NCBI GenBank assembly: GCA_019637315.1
Contig: JAHBVU010000005.1
Span: forward strand, 1 to 64,000
DNA: 64,000 bases
From: Gemmatimonadales bacterium
Lineage (GTDB): Bacteria; Gemmatimonadota; Gemmatimonadetes; Gemmatimonadales; GWC2-71-9
Direction of reading: 5' to 3'
Part shown: positions 48,668 through 57,187 of the stretch, piece by piece
Layout: the number at the start of each line of letters is the position of its first letter
Numbering within the stretch: the first letter of the stretch is position 1
Position numbers and translations under genes: made by a program
The notes under the pieces: generated by a model
What the model was told of the DNA's origin: nothing
Database searches by the model: none
Seen by the model: only the letters and a program-made list of their open reading frames with translations

Positions 48668-50131
48668 ATGGACAGACGCGGTTTCGTGGCGACCTCGGCC
48701 ACGGCCATGGCCGGTGTCGTGGGTGTGCCGAGCCTGGGTGCGCGACGGTTCGGGGCGTCGGGCCTGCGGAGCCTCGATCCGAAGCGGCTGCAGACGCTGC
48801 TCGATGATACGGCTCGCTCGCTCGGCATCGTCGGGGCCCAGCTCGCCGTCTTCGACGGCGAGGCGGTGCATGAGTTTGCCACCGGCCAAGCCAACCGCGA
48901 GCGCGGCCTGGCGGTCACCACCGACACGCTGTTTCAGATCGGGTCCACCACTAAGGTCTTCAACGCCGCGCTGGTGATGAACCTGGTCGACGAAGGCAAA
49001 CTCGACCTCGATGCGCCGGTCACGAAATGGATCCCCGACTTCCAGGTCGCTGATGCGGGTGGCGCCGAGAAGATCACGCTGCGCCAGCTGCTCTCGATGA
49101 GCTCGGGCCTCGATAACGGGTCATATCAGGACCACGGCCGCGGCGACGACGCCGTGGCGCGCTACGTCGCTGCGCTTGCCAAGGTTCCCCTCGTGTACGA
49201 GCCCGGCACCGCCTACGGCTACTCCAACGCCGGCAGCACGGTGGCCGGTCACGCTGCGCAGCTCGTGACCGGCCGTACCTGGGAGAGCCTCCTGACAGAA
49301 CGGATTCTCCGGCCGCTCGGCTTGACGCAGTCCGCCATGTTTGCGGAGGACCTGTTGTACCATCCGGTGGCGCTCGGGTATCGTGCGAGTCCGAACGGCC
49401 CGGTCCGCGGCCGCAACTGGAGCCTGCCCAGATCCATCGCGCCGGCCGGCTCGACCCTCTGCTGCAGCGCCGGTGACATGGTCCGGTTTGCGCGAATGTT
49501 CATGGCCGATGGCAAGTCCGCCGATGGCAAGCAGGTGCTGACGCCTGCGGCGGTGCGCACCATGCACACGCCGGTCGCCACGCTGCCTGCCAAGCTGATC
49601 GCGCAGCGCTGGTGCTGCGGTCCGTACTGGAAACAATGGGGCGGGGTGGAGCTGTTCGGGCACAGCGGCACCGCCACCAGCGGATCGTCGATGCTGCTCT
49701 GGTCGCCCTCCAAGCGAATGGCGATTGCGACGATTGCCAACGTGCCCAACCAGGGATATCCGCTCTCGGATCGGATCTTCGACGCGGTGCTAGGCGACAT
49801 GTTCGGAATCGCGAAGCCCAAGCTGCCCACGGCCGCCACCGTCAAGCGGGTGCCCGTCGACCTCAAGCGGTATGTCGGTCGGTTCGAGTCGCTGGGCAAT
49901 CGAGTGACGATGACGGATGAAGGCGGCAAGCTCGTGGCCCGCACCTTCAGCGGGCGGAACGAGCAGCCGAACCTGACCTCGGAAATCGTGTCGATGGGTG
50001 AAGATCGCTTCTTACCAGTCGATCCGGCCATGGGCGGCAATCGGGGTTGGGACGTTGCCTTCTGGGGCAATGACGGCGGCAAGGCAACCCACTTCCTCAA
50101 CGGCGTCTTTGCGATGCGACGGACCGGCTGA
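48668..50131 (+). CDS. Tat-exported serine hydrolase, class C beta-lactamase / PBP4 fold
   Basis: A 487-residue protein with a twin-arginine signal (DRRGFVATSATAMAG), so folded export is likely. The serine-hydrolase triad motifs are intact: S-x-x-K in FQIGSTTKVFNAAL (about residue 98), Y-x-N in TAYGYSNAGSTV and H-x-G in LFGHSGTATSGSS, the place of KTG in class C enzymes. A C-terminal lipocalin-like extension follows (VDLKRYVGRFESLGNRVTMT). Likely activities: D-peptidase or esterase; true beta-lactamase activity cannot be inferred. CGGAGGAT precedes the ATG. Confidence 0.88.
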   Translation: MDRRGFVATSATAMAGVVGVPSLGARRFGASGLRSLDPKRLQTLLDDTARSLGIVGAQLAVFDGEAVHEFATGQANRERGLAVTTDTLFQIGSTTKVFNAALVMNLVDEGKLDLDAPVTKWIPDFQVADAGGAEKITLRQLLSMSSGLDNGSYQDHGRGDDAVARYVAALAKVPLVYEPGTAYGYSNAGSTVAGHAAQLVTGRTWESLLTERILRPLGLTQSAMFAEDLLYHPVALGYRASPNGPVRGRNWSLPRSIAPAGSTLCCSAGDMVRFARMFMADGKSADGKQVLTPAAVRTMHTPVATLPAKLIAQRWCCGPYWKQWGGVELFGHSGTATSGSSMLLWSPSKRMAIATIANVPNQGYPLSDRIFDAVLGDMFGIAKPKLPTAATVKRVPVDLKRYVGRFESLGNRVTMTDEGGKLVARTFSGRNEQPNLTSEIVSMGEDRFLPVDPAMGGNRGWDVAFWGNDGGKATHFLNGVFAMRRTG

Positions 50132-50186
50132 CGGCTCAGCCGGCCCCCATCGACCGATCCTTCCTGCCGACCGGCCCCCCGGTCGG
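50124..50186 (+). terminator. Two tandem GC-rich hairpins after the serine hydrolase gene
   Basis: CCGGCTGA (50124-50131) pairs with TCAGCCGG (50136-50143) across a 4-base loop that includes the stop region. CCGACCGG (50167-50174) pairs with CCGGTCGG (50179-50186) across another 4-base loop. No U-run follows, so termination would be of the hairpin-only kind, or the structures protect the 3' end. Confidence 0.45.
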
Positions 50187-50248
50187 TAGCAGCCCCATTC
50201 GACACCCGGCATGGCCCATTTGGCCGTGCCTGCCCCGATCTGTCGCGT

Positions 50249-50289
50249 AACCTCCAACGGCGGTGTGCGCCGAGCTTCGTTTGGAGGTT
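50249..50289 (+). promoter_or_regulatory. Leader hairpin that encloses the ribosome-binding site of the Gly-rich lipoprotein gene
   Basis: AACCTCCAA (50249-50257) pairs perfectly with TTGGAGGTT (50281-50289). The second arm contains the Shine-Dalgarno GGAGG (50283-50287), 7 bases before the ATG at 50295. An inner stem CGGCG (50258-50262) / CGCCG (50268-50272) extends the fold. In this structure the ribosome-binding site is buried, which suggests control by temperature, a ligand or a trans-acting factor. Confidence 0.5.
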
Positions 50290-50294
50290 GACCG

Positions 50295-53150
50295 ATGCGA
50301 CGGATCTCATGGGGCCGATGGGTGGCCATCCTGTTGGCGGCAGGGTGCGGCGGGGGTGACACTGGTGGGCCGGACGGTCCAGACACCACCAGGAACCTCG
50401 CCATTCAGGACGGTAATAATCAGACGGTCGCGGTGGGGCAGCCGGTTGGCGTCCCGCCGTCGGTCCGAGTCACCAACAGCACCGGGTCCGGGGTATCAGG
50501 CGTCGCCATCACTTTCGCTGTCGCGTCGGGCGGCGGTACCCTGACGGGCGGAAGCCAAACGACCAATGCGCAAGGCGTTGCCACCGTCGGCGGCTGGGTG
50601 GTCGGGACTGCACCCGGGGCCAACACGCTTACCGCGTCGATTCAAGGCACCTCGAGTTCCGTCACCTTCACAGCAACCGCGGCAGCCGGAGCCCCGGCAA
50701 CGCTGGAGAAGGCGGCGGGGGACGGGCAGACCGCCGCAGTCAAGACCGCGGTGGCCGTGAAGCCCTCGGTTCGCGTGCTCGATCAGCACGGCAATCCCGT
50801 CGCCAGCGCCACAGTGGTCTTCAGCGTGACCGGGGGAGGCGGGTCGGTTGCCGGCGGTACCCAGCAGACGAATGCCTCCGGTGTCGCTACGGTGGGTGAC
50901 TGGATCCTCGGCCCGACCGATGGAGCCAATGCGCTCTCTGCAACGGTGCAGGGCACGGCGCTTACCGCGGCCGTCTTCGCAGCAATCGGCAAGGAAGTCG
51001 TGCTGCAGCCGTCACAGGACACTACGCTCGCGGCTGGCACCATCAACCTGACTCGGCTCGTGATTCCGGCCGGACGGACCGTGACCCTTGCCGGCGACGT
51101 GACGATCAACGCCGACAGCGTGGTCGAGATTGCCGGAAAGATCGTGGGCGATTGCCGCGGTCTCACCGTCGTGAGCGAGCAGACGGTCACCGTCACAGGC
51201 TCGATCGACAACAGCTGCGCAGTACCGGGCGACACTCCGCCAGGGCTTCTCATCGTCGGTCGCGAAGGCTATCTCGTCACCGGAACCGACAGTCTTGCCA
51301 CCTCCGGCGACGGTCGGATCACCAACGATCCCGATCTCAGCGACGAAGATTTCCCAGATGCGGTCTCTCCGGCGGCGGTCCGGTCTCGGCCGGTGGCGCT
51401 TGCGCAGCAACAGCAGCAGGGCTGCCGGGTAGTGGGGAAGGCCTTCGTGACCAAGCCCGTTCGCGCCAAAATCGGGGCCAACGGCAAGACCGGCGGGAAC
51501 GGAGCCGATGCCAAGACCTGGACCCTCTCGTGCCGAGGTGCCGATCTCGATCTCGGCGCCGGCGTTCGCGTCCTGGGCCAGGATGGCGGCCACGGTGGCG
51601 TGGGTGCCGACCTGAACGGCGACCCCGGGGACGCCCGAGGCGGCAACGGCGGCAAGGGCGGCCTGATTCGGGTGCTGGCCAAGACCGGTCGCGTGATCTT
51701 TTCCGGTGCGGTCCAAATCACCTCCGGCGACGGGGGCGACGGCGGAGACGCCCGCGCCACCGCTGTGGCTTCGAAAGCCGGGCAGAAGGCGGCCGGCGCC
51801 AAGGCGACCGGCGGCAACGGCGCGGAACCCGGCCTCGTCCAAGTCATCGGTGAACAAGGCATCGTCGGCGGTCAGAACCTGACCATCATCCTCGGCAGCG
51901 GCGGGCGTGGCGGTGACGCCGAGGCGGATGGCGCGAACGGGGTGCCGGGCCGGGCGCCGGCGGGCAGCGACCGGGAGCAGGACGGCGGGGATGCCGAGGC
52001 GATCGGCGGCGTCGGTGCCGGGTCGCCCGCCAATCAGTTCCGGATCACGGGCAATGCCGGCGGGATGCCCACCTTGCAGGGCGGCGACGGGCGGCGCGGC
52101 GGCAACGCGACCGCAACCGCCGGCAACGGCTCATTCGCACCAACCGAGGAGGTGCCCGACGGCGGCCATGGCGGAGCCATCAAGGCCACGGGCGGCGAGG
52201 GTGGCCATGCTCGCGCCACCTTTCCCCCGCCGGTGGGCGGACTGATCGGAGACGGCGGCGACGGCGGCTTTGCTCGTTTCCTCGCCGGCATCGGCGGTGA
52301 CGGCTGGAACGACTGCGGGGTCGAGCCCAAGCAGGGTGGGGCGGGAGGCAACGGCGGAGATGCTACCGGAGCGGACGGTGTCGGTGGAACCGGGTTCTTT
52401 GCCGGGGATGACGGCAACGTCTTCGTGGAGACCGCCGGAAACGGAGGCAAGGGCGGCAACGGGCAACCGGTCGGGGCGGGTGGTCTCGCCGGTGCAGACG
52501 GAATAACGGTCAACGGAAACCGCACCGATGTCGAACCGGCGTTCGAGCCGGGCGTGCCCGGCAATCCTTGTGCGCCGGCGCCCAAGCTCTTTGTCAGTCT
52601 GACGGAAATTCTCTTCAATCACATCGTCGGTGAGTCGCCCTGTCCGACCCTGGGGCCGCCGCTCATCTATCGCAACGACGGCGACGAAGCGATCGAGGTG
52701 CAATCGCAAGTGGTCGGGACCTCGCTGTACCAGGTTGGCTCGGCGGGGACAGGAGTCCTTCAGCCGGGCCAGCAACGGACGGTGCCGCATTCGTTCAACT
52801 GCGCACAAGCCCGGTCCGTTGCGGCCGAGCTCGTCATCAGCGTCAAGCCCGTCGGCTCGGCGGCGCCTCCGGTGGTGCAACGAATCCCCGTCACGGTGAA
52901 TACTCAGACCCGGGCCCTCAAACTCAACCATGCCGTCGGGGGCTTCTCGGCCGGCACGGTGATTCCGCTGGCCAATATCACCGGGGCGGTCAGGGTTGCT
53001 GCGCATCCACCGTTCTGCGCCTATGAACACGTGCACGAGGCCGTGCCGGGCAGCGGCATCCGAATTCAGGGCGGGGCCCCGGTGCTGGATCCCGAGCCGA
53101 CCGGCTGCGGCTTCGGTGAAGTGGTGCTGATGACCTTGCCGCCGCCCTGA
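50295..53150 (+). CDS. Large lipoprotein with Ig-like repeats and a Gly-rich PGRS-like region
   Basis: A 951-residue lipoprotein; the signal peptide ends ILLAAGC. Two Big_1-type Ig-like domains come first (about residues 35-130 and 132-235, each with the pattern G-V-A-T-V-G-x-W). A beta-rich stretch with Ser/Thr follows (VTLAGDVTINADSVVEIAGK). From about 395 to 760 the chain is dense in Gly, Ala, Asp and Asn (GGNGGKGG, GDGGDGGDA, GGAGGNGGDATGADGVGG), like PGRS or other Gly-rich surface repeats. The C-terminal part resembles an ASPM/Hydin-type beta-sandwich (LIYRNDGDEAIEVQSQVVG). Likely a surface structural protein. Confidence 0.8.
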   Translation: MRRISWGRWVAILLAAGCGGGDTGGPDGPDTTRNLAIQDGNNQTVAVGQPVGVPPSVRVTNSTGSGVSGVAITFAVASGGGTLTGGSQTTNAQGVATVGGWVVGTAPGANTLTASIQGTSSSVTFTATAAAGAPATLEKAAGDGQTAAVKTAVAVKPSVRVLDQHGNPVASATVVFSVTGGGGSVAGGTQQTNASGVATVGDWILGPTDGANALSATVQGTALTAAVFAAIGKEVVLQPSQDTTLAAGTINLTRLVIPAGRTVTLAGDVTINADSVVEIAGKIVGDCRGLTVVSEQTVTVTGSIDNSCAVPGDTPPGLLIVGREGYLVTGTDSLATSGDGRITNDPDLSDEDFPDAVSPAAVRSRPVALAQQQQQGCRVVGKAFVTKPVRAKIGANGKTGGNGADAKTWTLSCRGADLDLGAGVRVLGQDGGHGGVGADLNGDPGDARGGNGGKGGLIRVLAKTGRVIFSGAVQITSGDGGDGGDARATAVASKAGQKAAGAKATGGNGAEPGLVQVIGEQGIVGGQNLTIILGSGGRGGDAEADGANGVPGRAPAGSDREQDGGDAEAIGGVGAGSPANQFRITGNAGGMPTLQGGDGRRGGNATATAGNGSFAPTEEVPDGGHGGAIKATGGEGGHARATFPPPVGGLIGDGGDGGFARFLAGIGGDGWNDCGVEPKQGGAGGNGGDATGADGVGGTGFFAGDDGNVFVETAGNGGKGGNGQPVGAGGLAGADGITVNGNRTDVEPAFEPGVPGNPCAPAPKLFVSLTEILFNHIVGESPCPTLGPPLIYRNDGDEAIEVQSQVVGTSLYQVGSAGTGVLQPGQQRTVPHSFNCAQARSVAAELVISVKPVGSAAPPVVQRIPVTVNTQTRALKLNHAVGGFSAGTVIPLANITGAVRVAAHPPFCAYEHVHEAVPGSGIRIQGGAPVLDPEPTGCGFGEVVLMTLPPP

Positions 53151-53221
53151 CCGCCGTCGGGCTCGGTTTGCCCGCGATCCGGCCCGGTGCTAAGCTCCGA
53201 GGTCTTCGATCGCGAAGGGCT

Positions 53222-53884
53222 ATGGCCGAAACCGATCGGCGTGACGAGCCTGGCGAGATCACGGGGCTCCTGCGTCAGGTATCCGACGGGCGGGAGGAGT
53301 CGTTCCACCGGCTCCTGCCGCTCGTTTACGACGAGCTGTCTCGCATCGCACATGGGCGTTTGCGATGGGAGCGGTCAGGGCATACGCTCGACACGGCGGC
53401 TCTGGTTCACGAGGCCTACCTCAAGCTTGCCGATCAAACTCGGGCCGCCTGGCAGAGCCGGGAACATTTTTTCGCGGTGGCCTCCGAGGCGATGCGCCGG
53501 ATTCTGATCGATCATGCGAAGCGCCGAACTGCCGCCAAGCGAGGTGCGGGCGCTGCGCACGTGGGCTTGGACGACGCAGGCGATCTGCCGGACGCCCAGC
53601 TCGTTTCCGACGATCAGGCTGCGGAGCTGCTGGCCCTCGATGCCGCGCTGCAACGGCTGGCCCTGTTCAACCCCGAAGGCGCCCGGGTAGTGCAGTACCG
53701 ATTCTTCGGGGGGTTGTCGAACCCTGAGGTTGCGACCGTTCTTGGTCTCTCTGAGCGAACCGTCCGACGGATCTGGACGATGGCCAAGGCCTGGCTCCGC
53801 CGGGAAATCGAAGGAGTGAAGGACGGCGGGGTGCCGCCCCTTTCGCCCGCCCCAGACCGAGATCGCAAGTCGCAACCATCCTGA
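53222..53884 (+). CDS. ECF-type RNA polymerase sigma factor
   Basis: About 220 residues from the ATG at 53222; an upstream in-frame ATG at 53168 is less likely. Sigma2 region: EITGLLRQVSDGREESFHRL, then LPLVYDELSRIAHGRLRWE and HTLDTAALVHEAYLKLAD. FFAVASEAMRRILIDHAKRR follows. Sigma4: VQYRFFGGLSNPEVATVLGL, SERTVRRIWTMAKAWLRREI. It matches the TIGR02999-type ECF group found with large kinase genes. There is no anti-sigma gene; the kinase 19 bases downstream may control it. Confidence 0.92.
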   Translation: MAETDRRDEPGEITGLLRQVSDGREESFHRLLPLVYDELSRIAHGRLRWERSGHTLDTAALVHEAYLKLADQTRAAWQSREHFFAVASEAMRRILIDHAKRRTAAKRGAGAAHVGLDDAGDLPDAQLVSDDQAAELLALDAALQRLALFNPEGARVVQYRFFGGLSNPEVATVLGLSERTVRRIWTMAKAWLRREIEGVKDGGVPPLSPAPDRDRKSQPS

Positions 53885-53903
53885 CTTAAAACGTCGAGGC
53901 ACT

Positions 53904-56207
53904 GTGGATCCCGCCCGCTGGCAGCGACTCGAGCACCTCTGCTTCGCGGCGCTCAGCCAACCGGCCGAGACCCGGGGGGCGTATCTCGATTCGGCCTGCT
54001 CGGGCGACTCGGCGCTGCGTCGCGATGCCGACGAGCTACTCGCGCAGCTGGAGCTCGATCCGGGGTACCTCGAAGCGCCGCTTGCCGTTCTGCCCGAGCC
54101 GTCCGCTGCACTGCTCGATGTCGCACCACCGGATCGGATCGGACCCTATCGAGTGATCGGCCGCATCGGCCGGGGCGGGATGGGTGACGTACTGCTGGCG
54201 CTTCACGAATCGGAAGACCTCTGCCGCCGGGTTGCGATCAAGCTGATTCGGCGCGGCATGGACACCGACGAGGTGCTCAACCGGTTCCGGCTCGAACGTC
54301 GCATTCTTTCCTCGCTCCATCACCCCAACATCGCCGCTTTGCTCGACGCGGGCGCAACCGACGACGGTCGGCCGTACTTCGTGATGGAGTATGTCGAAGG
54401 CCGGCCTCTGACCGAGTACTGCGATGCGCATCAGCTTTCGATCGACGACCGGCTGACGCTCTTCCGCACCGTCTGCGCAGCGGTTCAGCGTGCCCACCAG
54501 AGCCTGATCGTTCACCGCGACCTCAAGCCGGGCAACATTCTGGTCAGCGCCGATGGCGTCCCCAAGCTGCTCGATTTCGGAATCGGCAAGGTGTTGATGC
54601 CGACCGAGACGCTGAGTCCGATCGAGACCCGCACCCGGGTTCGGAGGATGACGCCGGAGTATGCCGCACCGGAGCAGATCACGGATGCCTCGATCACCAC
54701 GGCCACCGACGTCTATGCGCTCGGCTTGCTGCTCCACCAGCTCCTGACCGGCCGGCATCCGTACCTTGAGGGCGGCGAGAGTGTTGCCGCGATCGAGCAG
54801 GCTGTTCTCACTGCGTCGCTGCGACGTCCCAGCGACATGGCGGGATGCGTCGGATCGGAATCCGTGGCGCTCGCCGCTGCCCGACGCTCCGACCCGGCCC
54901 GGCTCCGACGTCGCCTGGCCGGCGAGCTCGACACCATCGTGCTCGAAGCCTTGCGCAGGGAACCCGAGCGCCGCTATCAGTCTGCCGCCGCGCTTGCTGA
55001 GGACATTCGACGCCACCAGGGCGGGCTGCCGATCATGGCGCGGCCCGATACCGCCGGCTACCGGCTGCGCAAGTTCGCCCGGCGCCATGCAGCGGGGCTC
55101 GCGGTGGCCGCCAGCGCGTTTCTAGGCCTGGCGGGCACGACCATCGTGTCCCTGCTGCAGTCTCGCCGGGTGGCCCACGAATCCGCCCGGGTCCGCCAGG
55201 AACGAGACAAGGCGGTCGAGGTGCGTGGCTTCCTGATGGAGATGTTCGGGGCGAGCGGGGCCGACCAGGCGGTGGGCGACACCGTCACGGCTCGCGGCCT
55301 GCTCGATCGACAGGCGGCCCGGCTGGCCGAGGCTTATTCCGGTCGCCCTGAACTCGAGGCTGAGATGACCGAGGTCCTGGCCGACGGCTACGATCGGCTG
55401 GGCCTCTACGCCGCCGCCGAGCCGCTGGCCCGCCGCGCCCTCGATCTTCGTGACTCGTTGCGGGGGGCGGATCACCTCGATGCTGCCTCACCGCTCAACC
55501 TGCTCGGCTGGATTCTCCACGAGCGGGGCCGATCTGAGGAGGCGGTGCCGCTGCTCGAGCGCGCTATTGCGATTCGGCGCGCTGCCGGCCCTGATGCAGC
55601 GCGAGACCTCTCGCGCTCGCTCAACGATCTTGGCGTCGTTTTGAATGCCTTGAAGCGATACCCGGATGCTCAGGCCGTGCTGTCCGAGGCGCTCGCGGTG
55701 CGCCGAACCCAGTTCGGCGACGGGCATCGCAGTGTCGGCATCACCGCCAACAACCTCGCTGCCGCGCACTACTTCCAGCGCCGCCTCGACTCGGCTATCG
55801 TCGTTCAGGATCTGGCCGTTCGCGCGCTTGAAGCCTCGGTCGGGCCGGATCATCAGCGAAGCGTGGTGGCACTGGGCAACCTGGCTGCGTTCAGGGCGGC
55901 CCAGGGCGAACGGGAGGCGGCCGAGGCCGACTATCGTGAGTTGCTGGCCCGTCAGGGCCGGTTGCAGGGCGATGACCATCCTGTCACCGCACGCGTGATG
56001 CTGGCGCTGGCTACCCTGCTGACTGATCGCGGAATGCGCTCTCGGCAAGACTCGGTGCTGCTCGAAGCGGAGACGCTGCTGCGACGCGCGCTCGGCACTT
56101 TGGAAGCCCGGCTCGGTCCCGAGCATCCGCAGGTAGCATCGACACGCGGTCGCCTTGCGGCACTCGCCGCTGATCGAGGCCGGCTGCGCGACTCACTGAA
56201 CCCTTGA
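53904..56207 (+). CDS. Serine/threonine protein kinase with C-terminal TPR domain
   Basis: The product is 767 residues from a GTG start. The kinase domain covers about residues 80-350 with all key residues: glycine loop IGRIGRGGMGDVLL, Lys in VAIKLIRRGM, HRDLKPGNILV, DFG in LLDFGIGKVL and YAAPEQI. A single membrane helix follows near 400-425 (LAVAASAFLGLAGTTIVSLL). TPR repeats run from about 480 to the end (ADGYDRLGLYAAAEPLARRA, LSRSLNDLGVVLNALKRYPD, HRSVGITANNLAAAHYFQRR). The N-terminus (WQRLEHLCFAALSQPAETRG) is typical of ECF-linked kinases. It is likely co-transcribed with the sigma factor. Confidence 0.93.
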   Translation: MDPARWQRLEHLCFAALSQPAETRGAYLDSACSGDSALRRDADELLAQLELDPGYLEAPLAVLPEPSAALLDVAPPDRIGPYRVIGRIGRGGMGDVLLALHESEDLCRRVAIKLIRRGMDTDEVLNRFRLERRILSSLHHPNIAALLDAGATDDGRPYFVMEYVEGRPLTEYCDAHQLSIDDRLTLFRTVCAAVQRAHQSLIVHRDLKPGNILVSADGVPKLLDFGIGKVLMPTETLSPIETRTRVRRMTPEYAAPEQITDASITTATDVYALGLLLHQLLTGRHPYLEGGESVAAIEQAVLTASLRRPSDMAGCVGSESVALAAARRSDPARLRRRLAGELDTIVLEALRREPERRYQSAAALAEDIRRHQGGLPIMARPDTAGYRLRKFARRHAAGLAVAASAFLGLAGTTIVSLLQSRRVAHESARVRQERDKAVEVRGFLMEMFGASGADQAVGDTVTARGLLDRQAARLAEAYSGRPELEAEMTEVLADGYDRLGLYAAAEPLARRALDLRDSLRGADHLDAASPLNLLGWILHERGRSEEAVPLLERAIAIRRAAGPDAARDLSRSLNDLGVVLNALKRYPDAQAVLSEALAVRRTQFGDGHRSVGITANNLAAAHYFQRRLDSAIVVQDLAVRALEASVGPDHQRSVVALGNLAAFRAAQGEREAAEADYRELLARQGRLQGDDHPVTARVMLALATLLTDRGMRSRQDSVLLEAETLLRRALGTLEARLGPEHPQVASTRGRLAALAADRGRLRDSLNP

Positions 56208-56276
56208 CGAGCCGGCTGGAGTCGGCGCCCCGACTCACTGATCACACCGGCCCCCGGGCAACGTTTTCAAACGGAG

Positions 56277-56744
56277 ATGATGCGATACTTCGCGTACGGG
56301 GCGAACATGGATCGAGCCCACATGGGTCGAACCGCTCCAGGTGCATCGATGCTTGGCCCGGCCACGCTGATGGGGTATCGAGTCGCGATTGGCCGGGCCG
56401 GATACGGCACGCTGATTCCCGATGACCACGCCAGGGTTCACGGGGTTCTCTGGCAGCTCACCGACCAGGACGAGGCGGCGCTGGACCAGTTCGAGGCGGT
56501 CGATCAGGGCATCTATCACAAAGCCTGTGTGACAGTTCGGCGCGCCGGCTCGGAAGACCGGGCGATGGTCTATCTGGCGGTCGACGGGAGTCCGGGCGTT
56601 GCGAACCCCGACTACGTTCGGCAGGTCGTTGCGGCTGCGCGTGCTTCAGGTCTGCCGGTCGATTACGTCGACTCGCTCACGCGGCTTCCCCAGGATGAGT
56701 CTACTGAGCCCTGGGTGCCGCCTGTCGCTCGCGTCAGGAACTGA
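56277..56744 (+). CDS. Gamma-glutamylcyclotransferase-like protein (AIG2/GGCT fold)
   Basis: The product is 155 residues. The GGCT signature is at the start (MMRYFAYGANMDRAHM, the Y-G-A-N substrate loop). The catalytic Glu lies in AALDQFEAVDQGIYHK, and HGVLWQLTDQDE is the typical strand before it. Family members release 5-oxoproline from gamma-glutamyl peptides such as glutathione products. CGGAG precedes a double ATG (56277 and 56280); the second gives better spacing. It stands alone between the kinase and a TfoX-like gene on the same strand. Confidence 0.88.
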   Translation: MMRYFAYGANMDRAHMGRTAPGASMLGPATLMGYRVAIGRAGYGTLIPDDHARVHGVLWQLTDQDEAALDQFEAVDQGIYHKACVTVRRAGSEDRAMVYLAVDGSPGVANPDYVRQVVAAARASGLPVDYVDSLTRLPQDESTEPWVPPVARVRN

Positions 56745-56831
56745 AGTCATCGAGTTCCCGCCGCAGCGCCATTCAGTAACGATTCCGGCCACCATGTAGC
56801 GGGGGCGCGTTTCGGGCGATACAATCTCCCG

Positions 56832-57179
56832 ATGTCTGGCTCGATTCGTGAACAGTTGAGGGCGCTGCCCCACGTTACCGTGCGGCGGATGGGCGCCCGG
56901 GATGGCTTCTTTACGGCAGGTCGGATGTTTGCCCTCCTGGGTGAGGCCACGGTCTGGCTCCGCCTTCCGGTCCCGGTGGCGCGCGCCGAGGCCGAGCGCG
57001 GGCAGGCGGCCATCGGGGCGGTGATACCGGCCGCGCTGGGGTGGGTTGCGGTCGAGCTGGCATCGAATCAGGCGGCGGACTTGCCTCAGCTCACCCTGGC
57101 TGCTCATCAGGCGGTCCGCTCCTTCAGCCGCCGCTCCGGGTCGCCGCCGCGCCGGCGTCGCGTCCGCCCGGTTTCCTGA
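56832..57179 (+). CDS. Small TfoX_N / YjbR-like protein
   Basis: The product is 115 residues. The core, VTVRRMGARDGFFTAGRMFA and LLGEATVWLRLPVPVAR, resembles the TfoX N-terminal or MmcQ/YjbR fold (the pattern of a conserved G-G-F-F/M-F-A followed by a W-L-R-L strand). A basic C-terminal tail (SRRSGSPPRRRRVRPVS) could bind nucleic acid. No catalytic residues are evident. It converges on the sugar dehydrogenase gene, whose stop is 8 bases away. Confidence 0.55.
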   Translation: MSGSIREQLRALPHVTVRRMGARDGFFTAGRMFALLGEATVWLRLPVPVARAEAERGQAAIGAVIPAALGWVAVELASNQAADLPQLTLAAHQAVRSFSRRSGSPPRRRRVRPVS

Positions 57180-57187
57180 ACGCGCTC

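Noticed and set aside
48668-50131. Serine hydrolase as an antibiotic-resistance beta-lactamase
   Set aside because: S-x-x-K and Y-x-N are shared by many esterases and D-peptidases; H-x-G replaces K-T-G and there is no ampR-type regulator, so resistance is not supported.
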